The translations under genes were made by a program, and so were the position numbers. Shown in pieces: positions 44,501 to 53,644 of a stretch of 64,000 bases of DNA; the stretch's first letter is position 1, and each line of letters begins with the position of its first letter. The stretch spans positions 898,001 to 962,000 of the forward strand of contig NZ_JABWQX020000001.1 of assembly GCF_014268655.2 (NCBI RefSeq), read 5' to 3'. The notes under the pieces are model-generated. The model saw only the letters and a list, made by a program, of their open reading frames with translations. It searched no databases and was not told where the DNA came from. The DNA is from Pseudomonas marvdashtae (GTDB taxonomy: Bacteria > Pseudomonadota > Gammaproteobacteria > Pseudomonadales > Pseudomonadaceae).

Positions 44501-44555
44501 CTTGCGATCAGCCGCGGGAAGCGGGGTGTCATTCGTCGCAACAGGTTGTGGCTTG

Positions 44556-44582
44556 TTGAACTATGCGCAATTTGCCTATAGT
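44556..44582 (+). promoter_or_regulatory. Candidate promoter of the toxin-antitoxin operon
   Basis: TTGAAC (44556-44561) and TATAGT (44577-44582) with a 15-bp spacer, just before the toxin ATG at 44590. The partial dyad around TTTGCCTATAG could be an antitoxin operator. The very short leader argues against the upstream ATG at 44563. Confidence 0.5.
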
Positions 44583-44589
44583 TTTGGCC

Positions 44590-44934
44590 ATGCGAACCCT
44601 ATTTTTCGAAACAACGTCGTTCACCGCCACAGTTGGTCAATACCTGGCTGACGATGAATATCGCCTCCTCCAGTCCTATATGCTGGGGCATCCAGAGGTC
44701 GGTGATGTCATGCCACGTACCGGAGGCTTTCGTAAGCTGCGCTGGTTCGATGAACGTCGTGGCAAAGGGAAACGAGGTGGGTTGCGAGTTATTTACTATT
44801 GGCTCATGAATGACCGTCAGTTCTGGATGTTTGCGATTTATGACAAGGATGAGTTGAAAAACCTGACCTCCGAGCAAGAGAAGACGCTCAAGCGCGCCAT
44901 AGAAGCTGAGTTGAAAGTACGAGGTACCTTATGA
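44590..44934 (+). CDS. RelE/HigB-type toxin
   Basis: A 114-aa type II toxin of the RelE superfamily, which as a class cleave mRNA on ribosomes. Family features are DVMPRTGGFRKLRW, GLRVIYYWLMNDRQFWMFAIYDKDE and the final basic helix. It precedes its antitoxin (HigB order) with a 4-bp ATGA overlap. I chose the ATG at 44590 because the likely -10 element lies at 44577-44582. The pair is enclosed by two identical terminator copies. Confidence 0.88.
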   Translation: MRTLFFETTSFTATVGQYLADDEYRLLQSYMLGHPEVGDVMPRTGGFRKLRWFDERRGKGKRGGLRVIYYWLMNDRQFWMFAIYDKDELKNLTSEQEKTLKRAIEAELKVRGTL

Positions 44935-45245
44935 AAAAGCGCGATCTGTTTGCCGAGATGATGCAAGGCGTCGAAGAGATGGCCGCTCACCGCGAGGGCA
45001 AGATTACCCTTCGCCAGATATCGATCGAGGACAAACCGGTTCCCGAGGTATCGGCCCAGGAAATCGTGGCTTTGCGTGACCGGCTTCATATGTCTCAAGC
45101 CGTTTTTGCCAAGAGCATCCGGACCAGTCCAGGCACTCTTCGGAACTGGGAGCAGGAAAAATCCAAGCCTAATGCCCAAGCGGCTTTGCTGATCAAACTG
45201 GTCGAAAAGTTTCCAGATATGGTCGAGCGTCTCGGCGCTGTTTGA
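44931..45245 (+). CDS. HigA-type antitoxin, XRE-family helix-turn-helix
   Basis: A 104-aa antitoxin. The N-terminal half likely binds the toxin; the C-terminal XRE helix-turn-helix reads ALRDRLHMSQAVFAKSIRTSPGTLRNWEQEKSKPNAQAALLIKL. It overlaps the toxin stop (ATGA) and should neutralise the toxin and repress the operon. Confidence 0.9.
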   Translation: MKKRDLFAEMMQGVEEMAAHREGKITLRQISIEDKPVPEVSAQEIVALRDRLHMSQAVFAKSIRTSPGTLRNWEQEKSKPNAQAALLIKLVEKFPDMVERLGAV

Positions 45246-45261
45246 AAAGCTGATAGTCATG

Positions 45262-45298
45262 AAAAAGCCCCGCCTTCGAGAGAAGCGCGGGGCTTTTT
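45262..45298 (+). terminator. Toxin-antitoxin terminator, copy 2 of the identical pair
   Basis: Base-for-base identical with 44464-44500 over 37 positions, 798 bp downstream. It serves the toxin-antitoxin operon. Identity of loop as well as stem points to duplication on insertion or recombination rather than chance. Confidence 0.92.
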
Positions 45299-45348
45299 CA
45301 TGGGCGCTGTTTCAGAGCGCCGCGGCCACGGGGGAAATCAACCGGGCC

Positions 45349-46053
45349 TTATTGCTGAGCGATGCTGTAGCCGTCGAATGCTTTCTGCTGCTGCAGCGCG
45401 GTGACAATGCTCTTGCGGGTGACCGGTTGTTCGGTGCCGTCATTGTCCAGGAAGGTTTCGCTTTCCAGCTCGGCTTCGTCGCCTTCACCAACGAAGTTGA
45501 AGCCCAGGAACTCGAAGGCCTCGCGATCGACGTTCGGCTTGGAGCGCGGTGTGCGCAGCGGCAGGGTCACGCTGATGCCGTCCTTGCTGATGACAAACAC
45601 CTCGGCTTCTTTCTTGGCGCGCGAGGTCTTGCCCTTGCTGCCGCTGGGGTTGCTGATGGCCTGGTGGGTCTGGTTCAGCACTTTCAGGGCCAAGCCGTAG
45701 ACCAGTTCCTGGAAATCCGGATCATCCTTGTAGCTGGAGAGAATGCGGCTGATCGGGAAGCGGCTGCTGAGGTCTTCCAAGGCTGCGAAATCGGCGGCTT
45801 CGGCGTCCTTGAGCTGCTTGAGCTGGCCCATCAGTTCGTAGGCCTTGTCGTCATCGAACGCATCGTGCGCCTGGCGAATGGCGTTGCGCAGCTCGCGGAT
45901 CTGGTCGCTTTCGCGGTTCGACTGGAAGGCATCGAGGACCATTTCGCTGATGCTTTTGGCCTGGGGCAGATGCTGTGAAAGATTGATGGAGTTTTCGTAT
46001 TCCGCTTTGGACGACAGGGTGACTACAGATTCAGCGGTATTGGAATCGGACAT
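45349..46053 (-). CDS. Conserved hypothetical protein
   Basis: I do not recognise this 234-aa soluble protein. It is acidic and helix-rich in the first half (SEMVLDAFQSNRESDQIRELRNAIRQAHDAFDDDKAYELMGQLKQLKD), has a basic linker (SGSKGKTSRAKKEAEVFVI) and then a short beta-rich end (GISVTLPLRTPRSKPNVDREAFEFLGF). The start at 46053 is chosen as the ATG that opens a typical soluble N terminus (MSDSNTAES); a longer frame to 46098 exists. No signal peptide. Neighbours give no clue. Confidence 0.65.
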   Translation of the reverse strand: MSDSNTAESVVTLSSKAEYENSINLSQHLPQAKSISEMVLDAFQSNRESDQIRELRNAIRQAHDAFDDDKAYELMGQLKQLKDAEAADFAALEDLSSRFPISRILSSYKDDPDFQELVYGLALKVLNQTHQAISNPSGSKGKTSRAKKEAEVFVISKDGISVTLPLRTPRSKPNVDREAFEFLGFNFVGEGDEAELESETFLDNDGTEQPVTRKSIVTALQQQKAFDGYSIAQQ

Positions 46054-46174
46054 TGAAATTTCACTACTTCTGTTAGCTGGATAAGGCGAGAAAGGCATTG
46101 AGCTTTTTTCCGGTCGCCTAATCTATTGGACGCGGGCGGTGTTGTCACGGTCGGACCGGCCACCGGTGAATATT

Positions 46175-46918
46175 TTACCCCAGCATCAGGTCCATCAATC
46201 GCAGCGCATCCAATGTCGCGGCGCCGCTGGCGGTGTTGTCGAAGATGCACCAGGTCGGTGTGTCCGGTGCGGCCTTCAATTTTCGCGCGAGCTGCTCCAG
46301 CCAGGCGTGTTCGTACGCCGAGTAGTAAATTCTGGGCGAGCCGTGCAGCCGGTAGTAACGCACGCCCGGCCAGCCCGCCGGTTCATCGCCGCCTGGCAGA
46401 GGCGAAGGATCCGCGGCGACCCGACCGATGCGTTCGTCCAGCAGCATCGCCGTGACCTGCGGTGCGAGCCAGCTCGGGTGTCGAGGTTCAAGTACCGCGT
46501 GGCCCTGATAGCGGTCTCGCAACGCCGTAAAGAAACGCCCGGCCCGCACACTGTCAAAGGCCAGCGACGGCGGCAATTGAATCAACAGGCAACCCAGTTT
46601 CTCGCCCAGTTGCGAGCACTGCCCCAGGAATTCATCCACAAGCCCGTCGCAATCGTGCAAGCGCCGCTCGTGGGTGATTTGCTTCGGCACCTTGACCGAG
46701 AAGCGGAAGTCCGGGGCCACGCTGTCTGCCCACTTCGCGTACGTCGCGGTGCGGTGCGGGCGGTAGAACGAACTGTTGATCTCCACGGCCGGAAAGCGTG
46801 CGCCATAGCGCTGCAGATGAGTACCCTCGACAGGAAACGACGGCCAATGCTCCCTGGGCAACGACCAGCCGGCACAACCCAGGAAAAGGCGTGAAGAGAA
46901 GGGGAGTCGTGTCGTCAA
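46175..46918 (-). CDS. DUF72 (YecE-like) family protein
   Basis: A 247-aa protein of the TIM-barrel-like DUF72 family: FLGCAGWSLPREHW at the N terminus, VEINSSFYRPHRTATYAKWADSV, FSVKVPKQITHERRL, and CWIIFDNT-like WCIFDNTASGAATLDAL at the end. The biochemical role is unknown. It is a stand-alone gene upstream of the hypothetical protein in the same direction. Confidence 0.85.
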   Translation of the reverse strand: MTTRLPFSSRLFLGCAGWSLPREHWPSFPVEGTHLQRYGARFPAVEINSSFYRPHRTATYAKWADSVAPDFRFSVKVPKQITHERRLHDCDGLVDEFLGQCSQLGEKLGCLLIQLPPSLAFDSVRAGRFFTALRDRYQGHAVLEPRHPSWLAPQVTAMLLDERIGRVAADPSPLPGGDEPAGWPGVRYYRLHGSPRIYYSAYEHAWLEQLARKLKAAPDTPTWCIFDNTASGAATLDALRLMDLMLG

Positions 46919-46986
46919 CGGCAGGAACCTGATCGAAAGAGTTACAGTCTATGACCGCTGCAAGCGCCTCAAGGGTTCAATTCGAG

Positions 46987-48003
46987 TCAGACACAAATCA
47001 CATTCTTGCCGCCCACCTTGGAGCGATACAGCGCCTGGTCCGCCCGGTCCAGCAGCGCTGCCTGCGGCTCGTCCTCGACCCGTTGCACCACGCCAAAGCT
47101 CATCGTGATGTGGAAGTCGCCCACCGGCAACAGGTCGGAAAGGCCTCGGCGGATGCTTTCGGCCATCAGCACGGCATCGGCCAGTGATGTGTTTGGCAAA
47201 ATCATGATGAATTCGTCACCGCCCCAGCGCACCAGCAGGTCGCCGTCGCGCTCGCAGCGTTTGACGGCCTGCACCACTTGCACCAGCGCTGCGTCGCCGA
47301 AAGCATGACCGTAACGGTCATTGATGTCCTTGAAGTCGTCGATGTCCATCGCGATCAGCGACAGCGGTTCGCGAAAGCGCTGGGCGCGTTCACAGGCCAG
47401 CGGCAGCGCCTGCTCCAGGCGATAACGGTTGGCGACAAGGGTCAAGGCATCGGTTTCGGCGAGCCTGCGGTTTTCGTCGAGTTGGATTTGCAATTGATGG
47501 TTGACCCGGGACAGTTCGCGGGTGCGTTCCTCTATGACCGCTTCCAGGGACTTGTTGCGCCGTTCCAGTTGCTCGAACAGGCGCTTCTTGTCGTCGATGC
47601 TGCGATGGGCGCCGATCATCCGGGCCACGCTGCCGTCGGGGTTGCGGGCGATGACATAGCCGCGGTCTTCGATCCAGATATGGGAACCGTCCTGCGTGCG
47701 GCAGCGATATTCGGCGTGATACGTGGGGGATCGGTGTTCCAGATAGTCATCGAACAGCGCCATGACCTGGGGGTAATCATCGGGATGGATGACGTTCTCC
47801 CACGTCAGCACGGTGTTGCTCAGCGAGTGGGGCGTGTAGCCGAGCATCGTGTACCAACCGGGGTTGCGGTAGACGAACCCAGTGTTGGCGTTCCAGTCCC
47901 AGATGCCGTCGCTGACCAGCTCCATGATGGTGTGCAGCACGCTTTCGTCCAGATCGGATAAATCGAGCCGCAGCAATTCGATTTTCGAGGCGTCGTCCAT
48001 CAT
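46987..48003 (-). CDS. Diguanylate cyclase with PAS sensor
   Basis: A 338-aa protein: PAS/PAC sensor (about residues 20-140, WDWNANTGFVYRNPGWYTMLGY and YRCRTQDGSHIWIEDRGYV), a coiled linker (RRNKSLEAVIEERTRELSRVNHQLQ), and a GGDEF domain with an intact active site RWGGDEFIMIL. The inhibitory I-site RxxD is present as RDGD five residues before it. It should make c-di-GMP under product feedback. Start at 48003 follows GAGGGA; there is no membrane segment. Confidence 0.9.
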   Translation of the reverse strand: MMDDASKIELLRLDLSDLDESVLHTIMELVSDGIWDWNANTGFVYRNPGWYTMLGYTPHSLSNTVLTWENVIHPDDYPQVMALFDDYLEHRSPTYHAEYRCRTQDGSHIWIEDRGYVIARNPDGSVARMIGAHRSIDDKKRLFEQLERRNKSLEAVIEERTRELSRVNHQLQIQLDENRRLAETDALTLVANRYRLEQALPLACERAQRFREPLSLIAMDIDDFKDINDRYGHAFGDAALVQVVQAVKRCERDGDLLVRWGGDEFIMILPNTSLADAVLMAESIRRGLSDLLPVGDFHITMSFGVVQRVEDEPQAALLDRADQALYRSKVGGKNVICV

Positions 48004-48074
48004 CGTTCCCTCAATCAGCCCTGATATCAAAATGCTCTCCAGGACTAAAGAGTAGCCGATGGGGCGGAGCGCCA

Positions 48075-48995
48075 CTAGCGGGCACTGTTCAGACTGGGTT
48101 TACCCCACTTGTGCAACGCAAACTCGACAAAACTACGCAATTTCGGCAAACGGTAGCGGTCCTGGGCGTAGAGCAGGCTCATCGGGCGGTGGGGCAATTG
48201 ATAGCCTTGCAGGAGGGCCACCAAGTCTCCGTTCTTCAGGTCCTGCTCCACCAATGCATCGGGCAGCATCACCACGCCCATGCCAGCCAGGGCCGCACGG
48301 TGCAGGCCGGAAGAGCTGTTGATCAGCATCGGTCCGGTCACCGGCACTTTGATTTCGCCCTCCGGTCCGTTGATCGGCCAATGCTCCTGGGCAAAGCGCC
48401 ATTCGTCGCCGGCCGAATAGGCGAATGACAGGCAATCATGGTGTTGCAGGTCATCGGGCTTTTGCGGCGTGCCGCGCCGGGCCAAGTAAGCCTTGGAGGC
48501 GCAAACGGTAAGGGTGTAGTCCATCAGGGGGCGGGCGATCAGCTTCGGGTCGGGATGGCCCAGGCGAATGGCTACGTCAAAGCCGTGGTCGAGCAGATCG
48601 AGACGCTGGTTGGTCAGCACCACATCGAGCTTGACCTGCGGATAGCGTTGGCTGAATTCGGCCAACGCCGGTGCCAGGCGCTCCGTGCCGAATGTCAGCG
48701 GCGCGGTGATGCGCAACGTGCCGGTGGGTTCACCTTGGGTCTGCTCGGCCAGGCGTTCGGAGTCGGCGACCAGCCCGATCACTTCCAGGCAACGCTGATA
48801 GTAGGCCGAGCCGATTTCGGTCAAGCGCTGGCGGCGGGTCGTCCGGTTGATCAGGCGCGCACCGAGGCGTTGCTCCAATGCCCGAAGATGATTGCCCACC
48901 ATGGTCGTCGACATTTCACACGCCTGCGCCGCCGCAGTCAGGCTGCCGGTTTCCACCACTTTTACGTACACGGTCATTGCCTGGAACAAATCCAT
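48075..48995 (-). CDS. LysR-family transcriptional regulator
   Basis: A 306-aa LysR protein. The N-terminal helix-turn-helix reads [47 protein letters not shown]; the effector domain continues ([23 protein letters not shown]). Close to the CrgA/AaeR subgroup. It is divergent from the aminotransferase gene, its probable target. The start could be the ATG at 48995 or a TTG two codons earlier. Confidence 0.87.
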   Translation of the reverse strand: MDLFQAMTVYVKVVETGSLTAAAQACEMSTTMVGNHLRALEQRLGARLINRTTRRQRLTEIGSAYYQRCLEVIGLVADSERLAEQTQGEPTGTLRITAPLTFGTERLAPALAEFSQRYPQVKLDVVLTNQRLDLLDHGFDVAIRLGHPDPKLIARPLMDYTLTVCASKAYLARRGTPQKPDDLQHHDCLSFAYSAGDEWRFAQEHWPINGPEGEIKVPVTGPMLINSSSGLHRAALAGMGVVMLPDALVEQDLKNGDLVALLQGYQLPHRPMSLLYAQDRYRLPKLRSFVEFALHKWGKPSLNSAR

Positions 48996-49094
48996 TATCA
49001 AGCTCAGCTTTTAAATGATTTAAGTAGAACGGCGTTTATCCATCGAGAGTGGCTAACCATACTGGAAAAAATCACTCGAATGGAGCCAGATGTC

Positions 49095-50264
49095 ATGACC
49101 GCCGCCTGCCTGATGACCACTTACCAACCCTTGGCGCTGAACTTCACCCATGGCCTGGGTACACGCCTGTGGGACCGGGACGGTCGCGAGTATCTGGACG
49201 CGGTGGCGGGTGTGGCGGTGACCAACGTCGGGCATTCCCATCCCAGGTTGGTGGCGGCCATCAGTGAGCAGGCCGGCCTGCTGCTGCACACCTCCAACCT
49301 GTACAGCATCGACTGGCAACAACGGCTGGCGCACAAGCTCACGCAGCTCTCGGGCATGGAGCGGGTGTTTTTCAACAATTCAGGGGCCGAAGCCAATGAA
49401 ACCGCACTGAAACTGGCACGCCTGCACGGCTGGCATAAAGGCGTCGAGCAGCCGCTGGTCGTGGTCATGGACAACGCCTTCCATGGGCGTACCTTGGGCA
49501 CGATGTCCGCCAGCGACGGCCCGTCGGTGCGGCTGGGCTTCAATCGCTTGCCGGGGGATTACGTCAAGGTGCCGTTCGGCGATCTCGCTGCCTTGGAAAA
49601 GGTCCGGCAAGCCCACGGCGAGCGTATCGTCGCGATATTGGTTGAACCGATCCAGGGCGAAAGTGGCGTGCAACTCGCGCCGCCGGGTTATTTGAAAGCG
49701 CTACGGGACCTGTGCAGCCGGCGCGCCTGGTTGCTGATGCTTGACGAGATCCAGACCGGCATCGGCCGCACCGGCCAGTGGTTCGCTTTCCAGCACGAAG
49801 GCATCGTGCCGGACGTCATGACCCTCGCCAAAGGCTTGGGCAACGGCGTGCCTATCGGCGCCTGCCTGGCCCGAGGCAAGGCCGCCGAGCTGTTTACCCC
49901 CGGCAGCCATGGCAGCACGTTTGGCGGCAATCCGTTGGCCTGTCGCGTCGGTTGCACGGTGTTGGACATCATCGAGGAACAAGGCCTGCTGGAGAATGCC
50001 CGGCGCCAGGGCGAGCAATTGCTCGGTCGGTTGCGGGCCGAATTGGCGGATAATCCGAACGTGCGTGAGATTCGTGGCCAAGGGCTGATGATCGGCGTAG
50101 AACTCAAGCAACCGGTCCGTGACCTGACCCTCTGTGCCGCCCGGGACCACGGCTTGCTGATCAATGTCACCCGGGGCAAGACCATCCGCCTGCTGCCGCC
50201 CCTGACGATCGACGGGCGGGAAGTGGAGATGATCGTCAGGGGCGTGAGCCGCTGCTTGGCCTAG
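49095..50264 (+). CDS. Acetylornithine/aspartate aminotransferase family protein
   Basis: A 389-aa class III PLP aminotransferase most like acetylornithine aminotransferases. It has [31 protein letters not shown], the [14 protein letters not shown] segment and the PLP lysine in [13 protein letters not shown]. The ATG at 49095 is in a plausible position, though MEPDVM at 49080 is an alternative. No arginine genes adjoin; a divergent LysR regulator suggests a catabolic or specialised role rather than core arginine synthesis. Confidence 0.85.
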   Translation: MTAACLMTTYQPLALNFTHGLGTRLWDRDGREYLDAVAGVAVTNVGHSHPRLVAAISEQAGLLLHTSNLYSIDWQQRLAHKLTQLSGMERVFFNNSGAEANETALKLARLHGWHKGVEQPLVVVMDNAFHGRTLGTMSASDGPSVRLGFNRLPGDYVKVPFGDLAALEKVRQAHGERIVAILVEPIQGESGVQLAPPGYLKALRDLCSRRAWLLMLDEIQTGIGRTGQWFAFQHEGIVPDVMTLAKGLGNGVPIGACLARGKAAELFTPGSHGSTFGGNPLACRVGCTVLDIIEEQGLLENARRQGEQLLGRLRAELADNPNVREIRGQGLMIGVELKQPVRDLTLCAARDHGLLINVTRGKTIRLLPPLTIDGREVEMIVRGVSRCLA

Positions 50265-50276
50265 GCCTGAGGGGGA

Positions 50277-50316
50277 CTTCGCCCGGACCGATGACTCATC
50301 ATCGATCCGGGCGAAG
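50277..50316. repeat. Inverted repeat after the aminotransferase gene
   Basis: Arms CTTCGCCCGGACCGATGA (50277-50294) and TCATCGATCCGGGCGAAG (50299-50316), with one mismatch and a 4-base loop. It begins 12 bp after the aminotransferase stop. It has no T-run; a long GC-rich hairpin of this type probably protects or ends the transcript. Confidence 0.6.
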
Positions 50317-50421
50317 CGCAGCGCAGCGGAACGGAATTTTTAACGATTGTCGCGTTCCAACGCCAGCCAGAGTCGATTGCCTACACTTTGGCACTCAGAC
50401 TGAAAACCCAGGAGCATCTCC

Positions 50422-51156
50422 ATGTTCACCTCGCGTCGCTTGATCGTTGTCGCTACTGCCGTGGCCCTGTTGTCCGGCTGTGCGTCGCCCAACCCCTATG
50501 ACAACCAAGGCCAGGCCTCTACCGATTCTTCCGGCATGAGCAAAACCGCCAAGTATGGCGGCCTCGGCGCCTTGGCCGGTGCATTGGCGGGCGCGGCCAT
50601 CGGCCACGATAACCGTGGCAAAGGGGCATTGATCGGCGCGGCGGTGGTAGGGGCTTCGGCGGCCGGCTACGGTTACTACGCCGACCAGCAGGAGAAGAAA
50701 CTGCGCGCCAGCATGGCCAATACCGGTGTCGAAGTGCAGCGCCAGGGCGACCAGATCAAGTTGATCATGCCGGGCAACATCACTTTTGCCACCGACTCGG
50801 CGAACATTGCGTCGAGCTTCTACCAGCCGCTGAACAACCTGGCCAACTCCCTCAAGGAGTTCAACCAGAACCAGATTGAAATCGTCGGCTACACCGACAG
50901 CACCGGCAGCCGCCAGCACAACATGGACCTGTCCCAGCGTCGTGCCCAGAGCGTGGCGACCTACCTGACGTCGCAAGGCGTGAGCGGTGCCAACCTCACG
51001 GCTCGCGGAGCCGGCCCGGACAACCCGGTCGCCAGCAACGCCGACGTCAATGGCCGCGCGCAGAACCGTCGTGTCGAGGTCAACCTCAAGGCGATTCCGG
51101 GGCAGCAGTACCAGGCACCGCAACAGCAGGGGCAGACTTACCAGCAGTACCCGTGA
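50422..51156 (+). CDS. OmpA-family lipoprotein (YiaD-like)
   Basis: A 244-aa outer-membrane lipoprotein. Signal peptide with lipobox LLSGCAS, then a glycine-zipper segment (GGLGALAGALAGAAIGHDNRGKGALIGAAVVGASAAG), and a C-terminal OmpA peptidoglycan-binding domain (FATDSANIASSFYQPLNNLAN, GYTDSTGSRQHNMDLSQRRAQSVATYL, GRAQNRRVEVNL). It likely anchors the outer membrane to peptidoglycan. A strong terminator follows. Confidence 0.9.
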   Translation: MFTSRRLIVVATAVALLSGCASPNPYDNQGQASTDSSGMSKTAKYGGLGALAGALAGAAIGHDNRGKGALIGAAVVGASAAGYGYYADQQEKKLRASMANTGVEVQRQGDQIKLIMPGNITFATDSANIASSFYQPLNNLANSLKEFNQNQIEIVGYTDSTGSRQHNMDLSQRRAQSVATYLTSQGVSGANLTARGAGPDNPVASNADVNGRAQNRRVEVNLKAIPGQQYQAPQQQGQTYQQYP

Positions 51157-51178
51157 TCGCTGGGCGGTAAATGAAACG

Positions 51179-51205
51179 GGGGCCATGGAAACATGGCCCC
51201 TTTTT
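51179..51205 (+). terminator. Terminator of the OmpA lipoprotein gene
   Basis: Perfect 9-bp stem GGGGCCATG (51179-51187) and CATGGCCCC (51192-51200), GAAA tetraloop, and TTTTT after. It sits 22 bp beyond the stop codon. Confidence 0.92.
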
Positions 51206-51221
51206 CGTGGCTGGGGCCCTT

Positions 51222-51353
51222 GTGGCGAGGGAGCTTGCTCCCGCTGGGTTGCGCAGCAACCCCCCAGACCAGTCACCTCAATCCTCCAGACACACCGCGG
51301 CGGTCGGTTTTGGGCCTGCTGCGCAGTCCAGCGGGAGCAAGCTCCCTCGCCAC
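51222..51353. repeat. REPIN-like paired palindrome, copy 1
   Basis: GTGGCGAGGGAGCTTGCTCC at the left end and its reverse complement at the right end (ending 51353) enclose about 80 bp, with internal GCGCAGCA/TGCTGCGC-type arms. Two close copies occur at 56244-56371 and 60757-60875. This is the layout of Pseudomonas REP doublets (REPINs), mobilised in trans by RAYT transposases; no RAYT gene is in the window. Confidence 0.85.
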
Positions 51354-51384
51354 AAAGGTGTTCACTTGAGTGATGGGTTAGGGG

Positions 51385-52254
51385 TTAGTTAGCCTCTTTC
51401 ACCGCACTCAAGAACGCACACGTACGCTCCTGCTGCGGGTTCTCGAAGATCTGCGCCGGTGTGCCTTGCTCGTGGATCTGCCCCTTGTAGAAGAAGCACA
51501 CCCGGTCGGCGAACTCCCGAGCGAAGCCCATCTGGTGGGTCACCATCAGCATCGTCAGATTGTGCTCGGCGCCCAGCTTGCGGATCACGTTCAAGACCTC
51601 GCCACACAACTCCGGATCCAGCGCCGAAGTCACCTCGTCGAACAACATCACCTTGGGCCGCATCGCCAAGGCCCGGGCAATCGCCACCCGTTGTTGCTGA
51701 CCGCCGGACAACTGCGACGGGTAATGGTCGAGCTTGCTGCCCAGGCCCACCAGCTCCAGCAGATCGGCCGCGCGCTCGCGGGCTTCCTTCGGATTCATGC
51801 CGAGCACCTGCACCGGCGCCTCGATCACGTTCTGCAACGCGGTCATGTGGGGAAACAGGTTGAAGCTCTGGAACACCATGCCGATCTTGCCGCGTACCCG
51901 GCGGATGTGCCGGTCGTTGGCCGGCACCAGCACGCCGTTGCGGTTGGGCATGTGGGTCAGGGAATCGTCTTCGATGCGGATCTGGCCCTGGTCGATGCCT
52001 TCAAGCGTCATCAACACCCGCAGCAGGGTGGATTTGCCCGAGCCGCTGGGGCCGATGATCGCAACTTTTTCGCCGGGCGCGACGTCCAGGTTCAGATGAT
52101 CGAGCACGGTAAAGCTGCCATAGCTCTTGGTCACGTCCTGGAAACTCACAATTGGCCGGGACGGTGTCGGAATCTGCATGGCCGGGGCCTCCTGCTGCGA
52201 TGCCAGCGTGCTGCGCCGGGACAAATCGGTGGGCGTGGACAGAGGTAAAGTCAT
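51385..52254 (-). CDS. ehuA: Ectoine/hydroxyectoine ABC transporter ATP-binding protein EhuA
   Basis: A 289-aa polar-amino-acid-type ATPase. Walker A GPSGSGKST, Q-loop MVFQSFNLFPHMT, signature LSGGQQQRVAIARAL and Walker B VMLFDEVTSALDP are intact. It drives the EhuCD permease. The frame starts at 52254, overlapping the ehuD stop (TAATG); an internal ATG at 52179 has a much better ribosome-binding site (AGGAGG) and may be the true start, giving 264 aa. Specificity is inferred from the adjoining ectoine catabolic genes. Confidence 0.88.
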   Translation of the reverse strand: MTLPLSTPTDLSRRSTLASQQEAPAMQIPTPSRPIVSFQDVTKSYGSFTVLDHLNLDVAPGEKVAIIGPSGSGKSTLLRVLMTLEGIDQGQIRIEDDSLTHMPNRNGVLVPANDRHIRRVRGKIGMVFQSFNLFPHMTALQNVIEAPVQVLGMNPKEARERAADLLELVGLGSKLDHYPSQLSGGQQQRVAIARALAMRPKVMLFDEVTSALDPELCGEVLNVIRKLGAEHNLTMLMVTHQMGFAREFADRVCFFYKGQIHEQGTPAQIFENPQQERTCAFLSAVKEAN

Positions 52255-52910
52255 TAGCGTAGCTCCATGCGCGTTTCAAGGCGCCGTACCAGATAAGCCA
52301 AGGCAAGGCTCAGGGCCAGGAAGAACAGGCCGACCAGGGTGATCGGTTCCAGGTAACGGAAATGCTCGGAACCGATGTTCTTGGCCTGCTGCATGATTTC
52401 CACCACGGTGATTGCCGACAGCACTGGCGTGTCCTTGAGCATCGCCACCAGGTAGTTGCCCAGCGGCGGGATGATCGGACGCAGCGCCTGGGGCAGGATG
52501 ATGTTGCGGTAGGCGTCGTACGGCGCGATGTTCAACGCAGTCACCGCTTCCCACTGCGCCCGCGGCACCGCGTCGAGGCCACTGCGATAGACCTCGGCGA
52601 TGTAGCAGGCGTAGTGCAGGCCGATGCCGAGAATGCCGACTTGCATGGCCGTCAGGCTCAAGCCGTAGTTGGGCAGCACGTAGTAGAGGAAATACACCTG
52701 GATCAGCAGCGGCGTGCTGCGGATGAACTCGATCACTGCCGTGGTCGGCCACGACAACCAGAACTTGCGACTGCGCCGGCCAATCGCCAGGAACAGCCCC
52801 AGGACGATCGCGATCAGGAAACCGATCAGGGTAATGCCGACGGTATTAAGGGAGGCCCGCAGCAGATCCGGGAGGATTTGCGCCGCGTAGGACCAGTCGA
52901 ACAGGGTCAT
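52254..52910 (-). CDS. ehuD: Ectoine/hydroxyectoine ABC transporter permease EhuD
   Basis: A 218-aa inner-membrane permease of the His/Glu/Gln type with about five helices. The ATPase-contacting EAA region is visible as GLDAVPRAQWEAVTALNIAPYDAYRNIILPQALRPIIPP. It overlaps ehuC by 4 bp (ATGA) and ehuA by one base. It pairs with EhuC to form the channel. Confidence 0.87.
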   Translation of the reverse strand: MTLFDWSYAAQILPDLLRASLNTVGITLIGFLIAIVLGLFLAIGRRSRKFWLSWPTTAVIEFIRSTPLLIQVYFLYYVLPNYGLSLTAMQVGILGIGLHYACYIAEVYRSGLDAVPRAQWEAVTALNIAPYDAYRNIILPQALRPIIPPLGNYLVAMLKDTPVLSAITVVEIMQQAKNIGSEHFRYLEPITLVGLFFLALSLALAYLVRRLETRMELR

Positions 52911-53566
52911 GACAGACCTCCACGCATCCGGCCCCGGCTCAACCGGCGCTCAATGCTGCGCATGCCGAAGTTGATGGCCTGGGCGAGGATGAAATACATC
53001 ACCAGCGCCAGGCTGAAGATTTCCAGGGTCTGGAACGTCGCCTGGTCCAACTGTCGCGCCCGGAAGCTCAGGTCGGACAAGGTGATCAGTGACACCAGCG
53101 AGGTGTTCTTCAGCAGCTCGATCAGCAAGTTGGTGCCCGGCGGGATGGCCGCTAGCAGCGCTTGCGGCAAGATGATTCGCTTGAAGCGCGTGAAGCCGCT
53201 GAAATTCAACGCCGTGCAGGCTTCGTATTGGCCCTTGGCGACCGAGCTGATGGCGCCGCGCATCACTTCGGCCCCATACGCGCCGATGTGCAGCCCCAGG
53301 CCGACGATTGCCACGGCGTACGGGCTCAGCTCGATGTTGAACGGCGGCAGCGGCAGCACGAAGAACAGCCAGAACAACTGCACCAGCAGCGATGTGCCAC
53401 GGAACACTTCGATGTAGGTAATCGAAAACCAGCGCAACGCGCGCCACGGCGACAGCCGACCGAGGGCCGCGAGCACCGCCGCGACAATTGCCAGCAATGA
53501 GCCGAAGAAGGTCACCTGCAGCGTGACCCAGGCCCCTTGAATCAGTAACGGAAGTAATTCGCCCAT
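52907..53566 (-). CDS. ehuC: Ectoine/hydroxyectoine ABC transporter permease EhuC
   Basis: A 219-aa permease, paralogous with EhuD. The N terminus (LLIQGAWVTLQVTFFGSLLAIVAAVLAALGRL) and the EAA loop GAISSVAKGQYEACTALNFSGFTRFKRIILPQALLAAIPP are clear. It lies 78 bp after ehuB and overlaps ehuD by 4 bp. Confidence 0.87.
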   Translation of the reverse strand: MGELLPLLIQGAWVTLQVTFFGSLLAIVAAVLAALGRLSPWRALRWFSITYIEVFRGTSLLVQLFWLFFVLPLPPFNIELSPYAVAIVGLGLHIGAYGAEVMRGAISSVAKGQYEACTALNFSGFTRFKRIILPQALLAAIPPGTNLLIELLKNTSLVSLITLSDLSFRARQLDQATFQTLEIFSLALVMYFILAQAINFGMRSIERRLSRGRMRGGLS

Positions 53567-53644
53567 GGTTCAACCCGATATCCGATGAAGCAGGGAACAG
53601 GCATCACGCGTGCGCGTCATGCCCGTTTCGGCACGCCAGTTCGA

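Noticed and set aside
48438..49094. Upstream extension of the aminotransferase frame to 608 aa
   Set aside because: The extension runs antisense to the LysR gene; the conserved aminotransferase begins near 49095.
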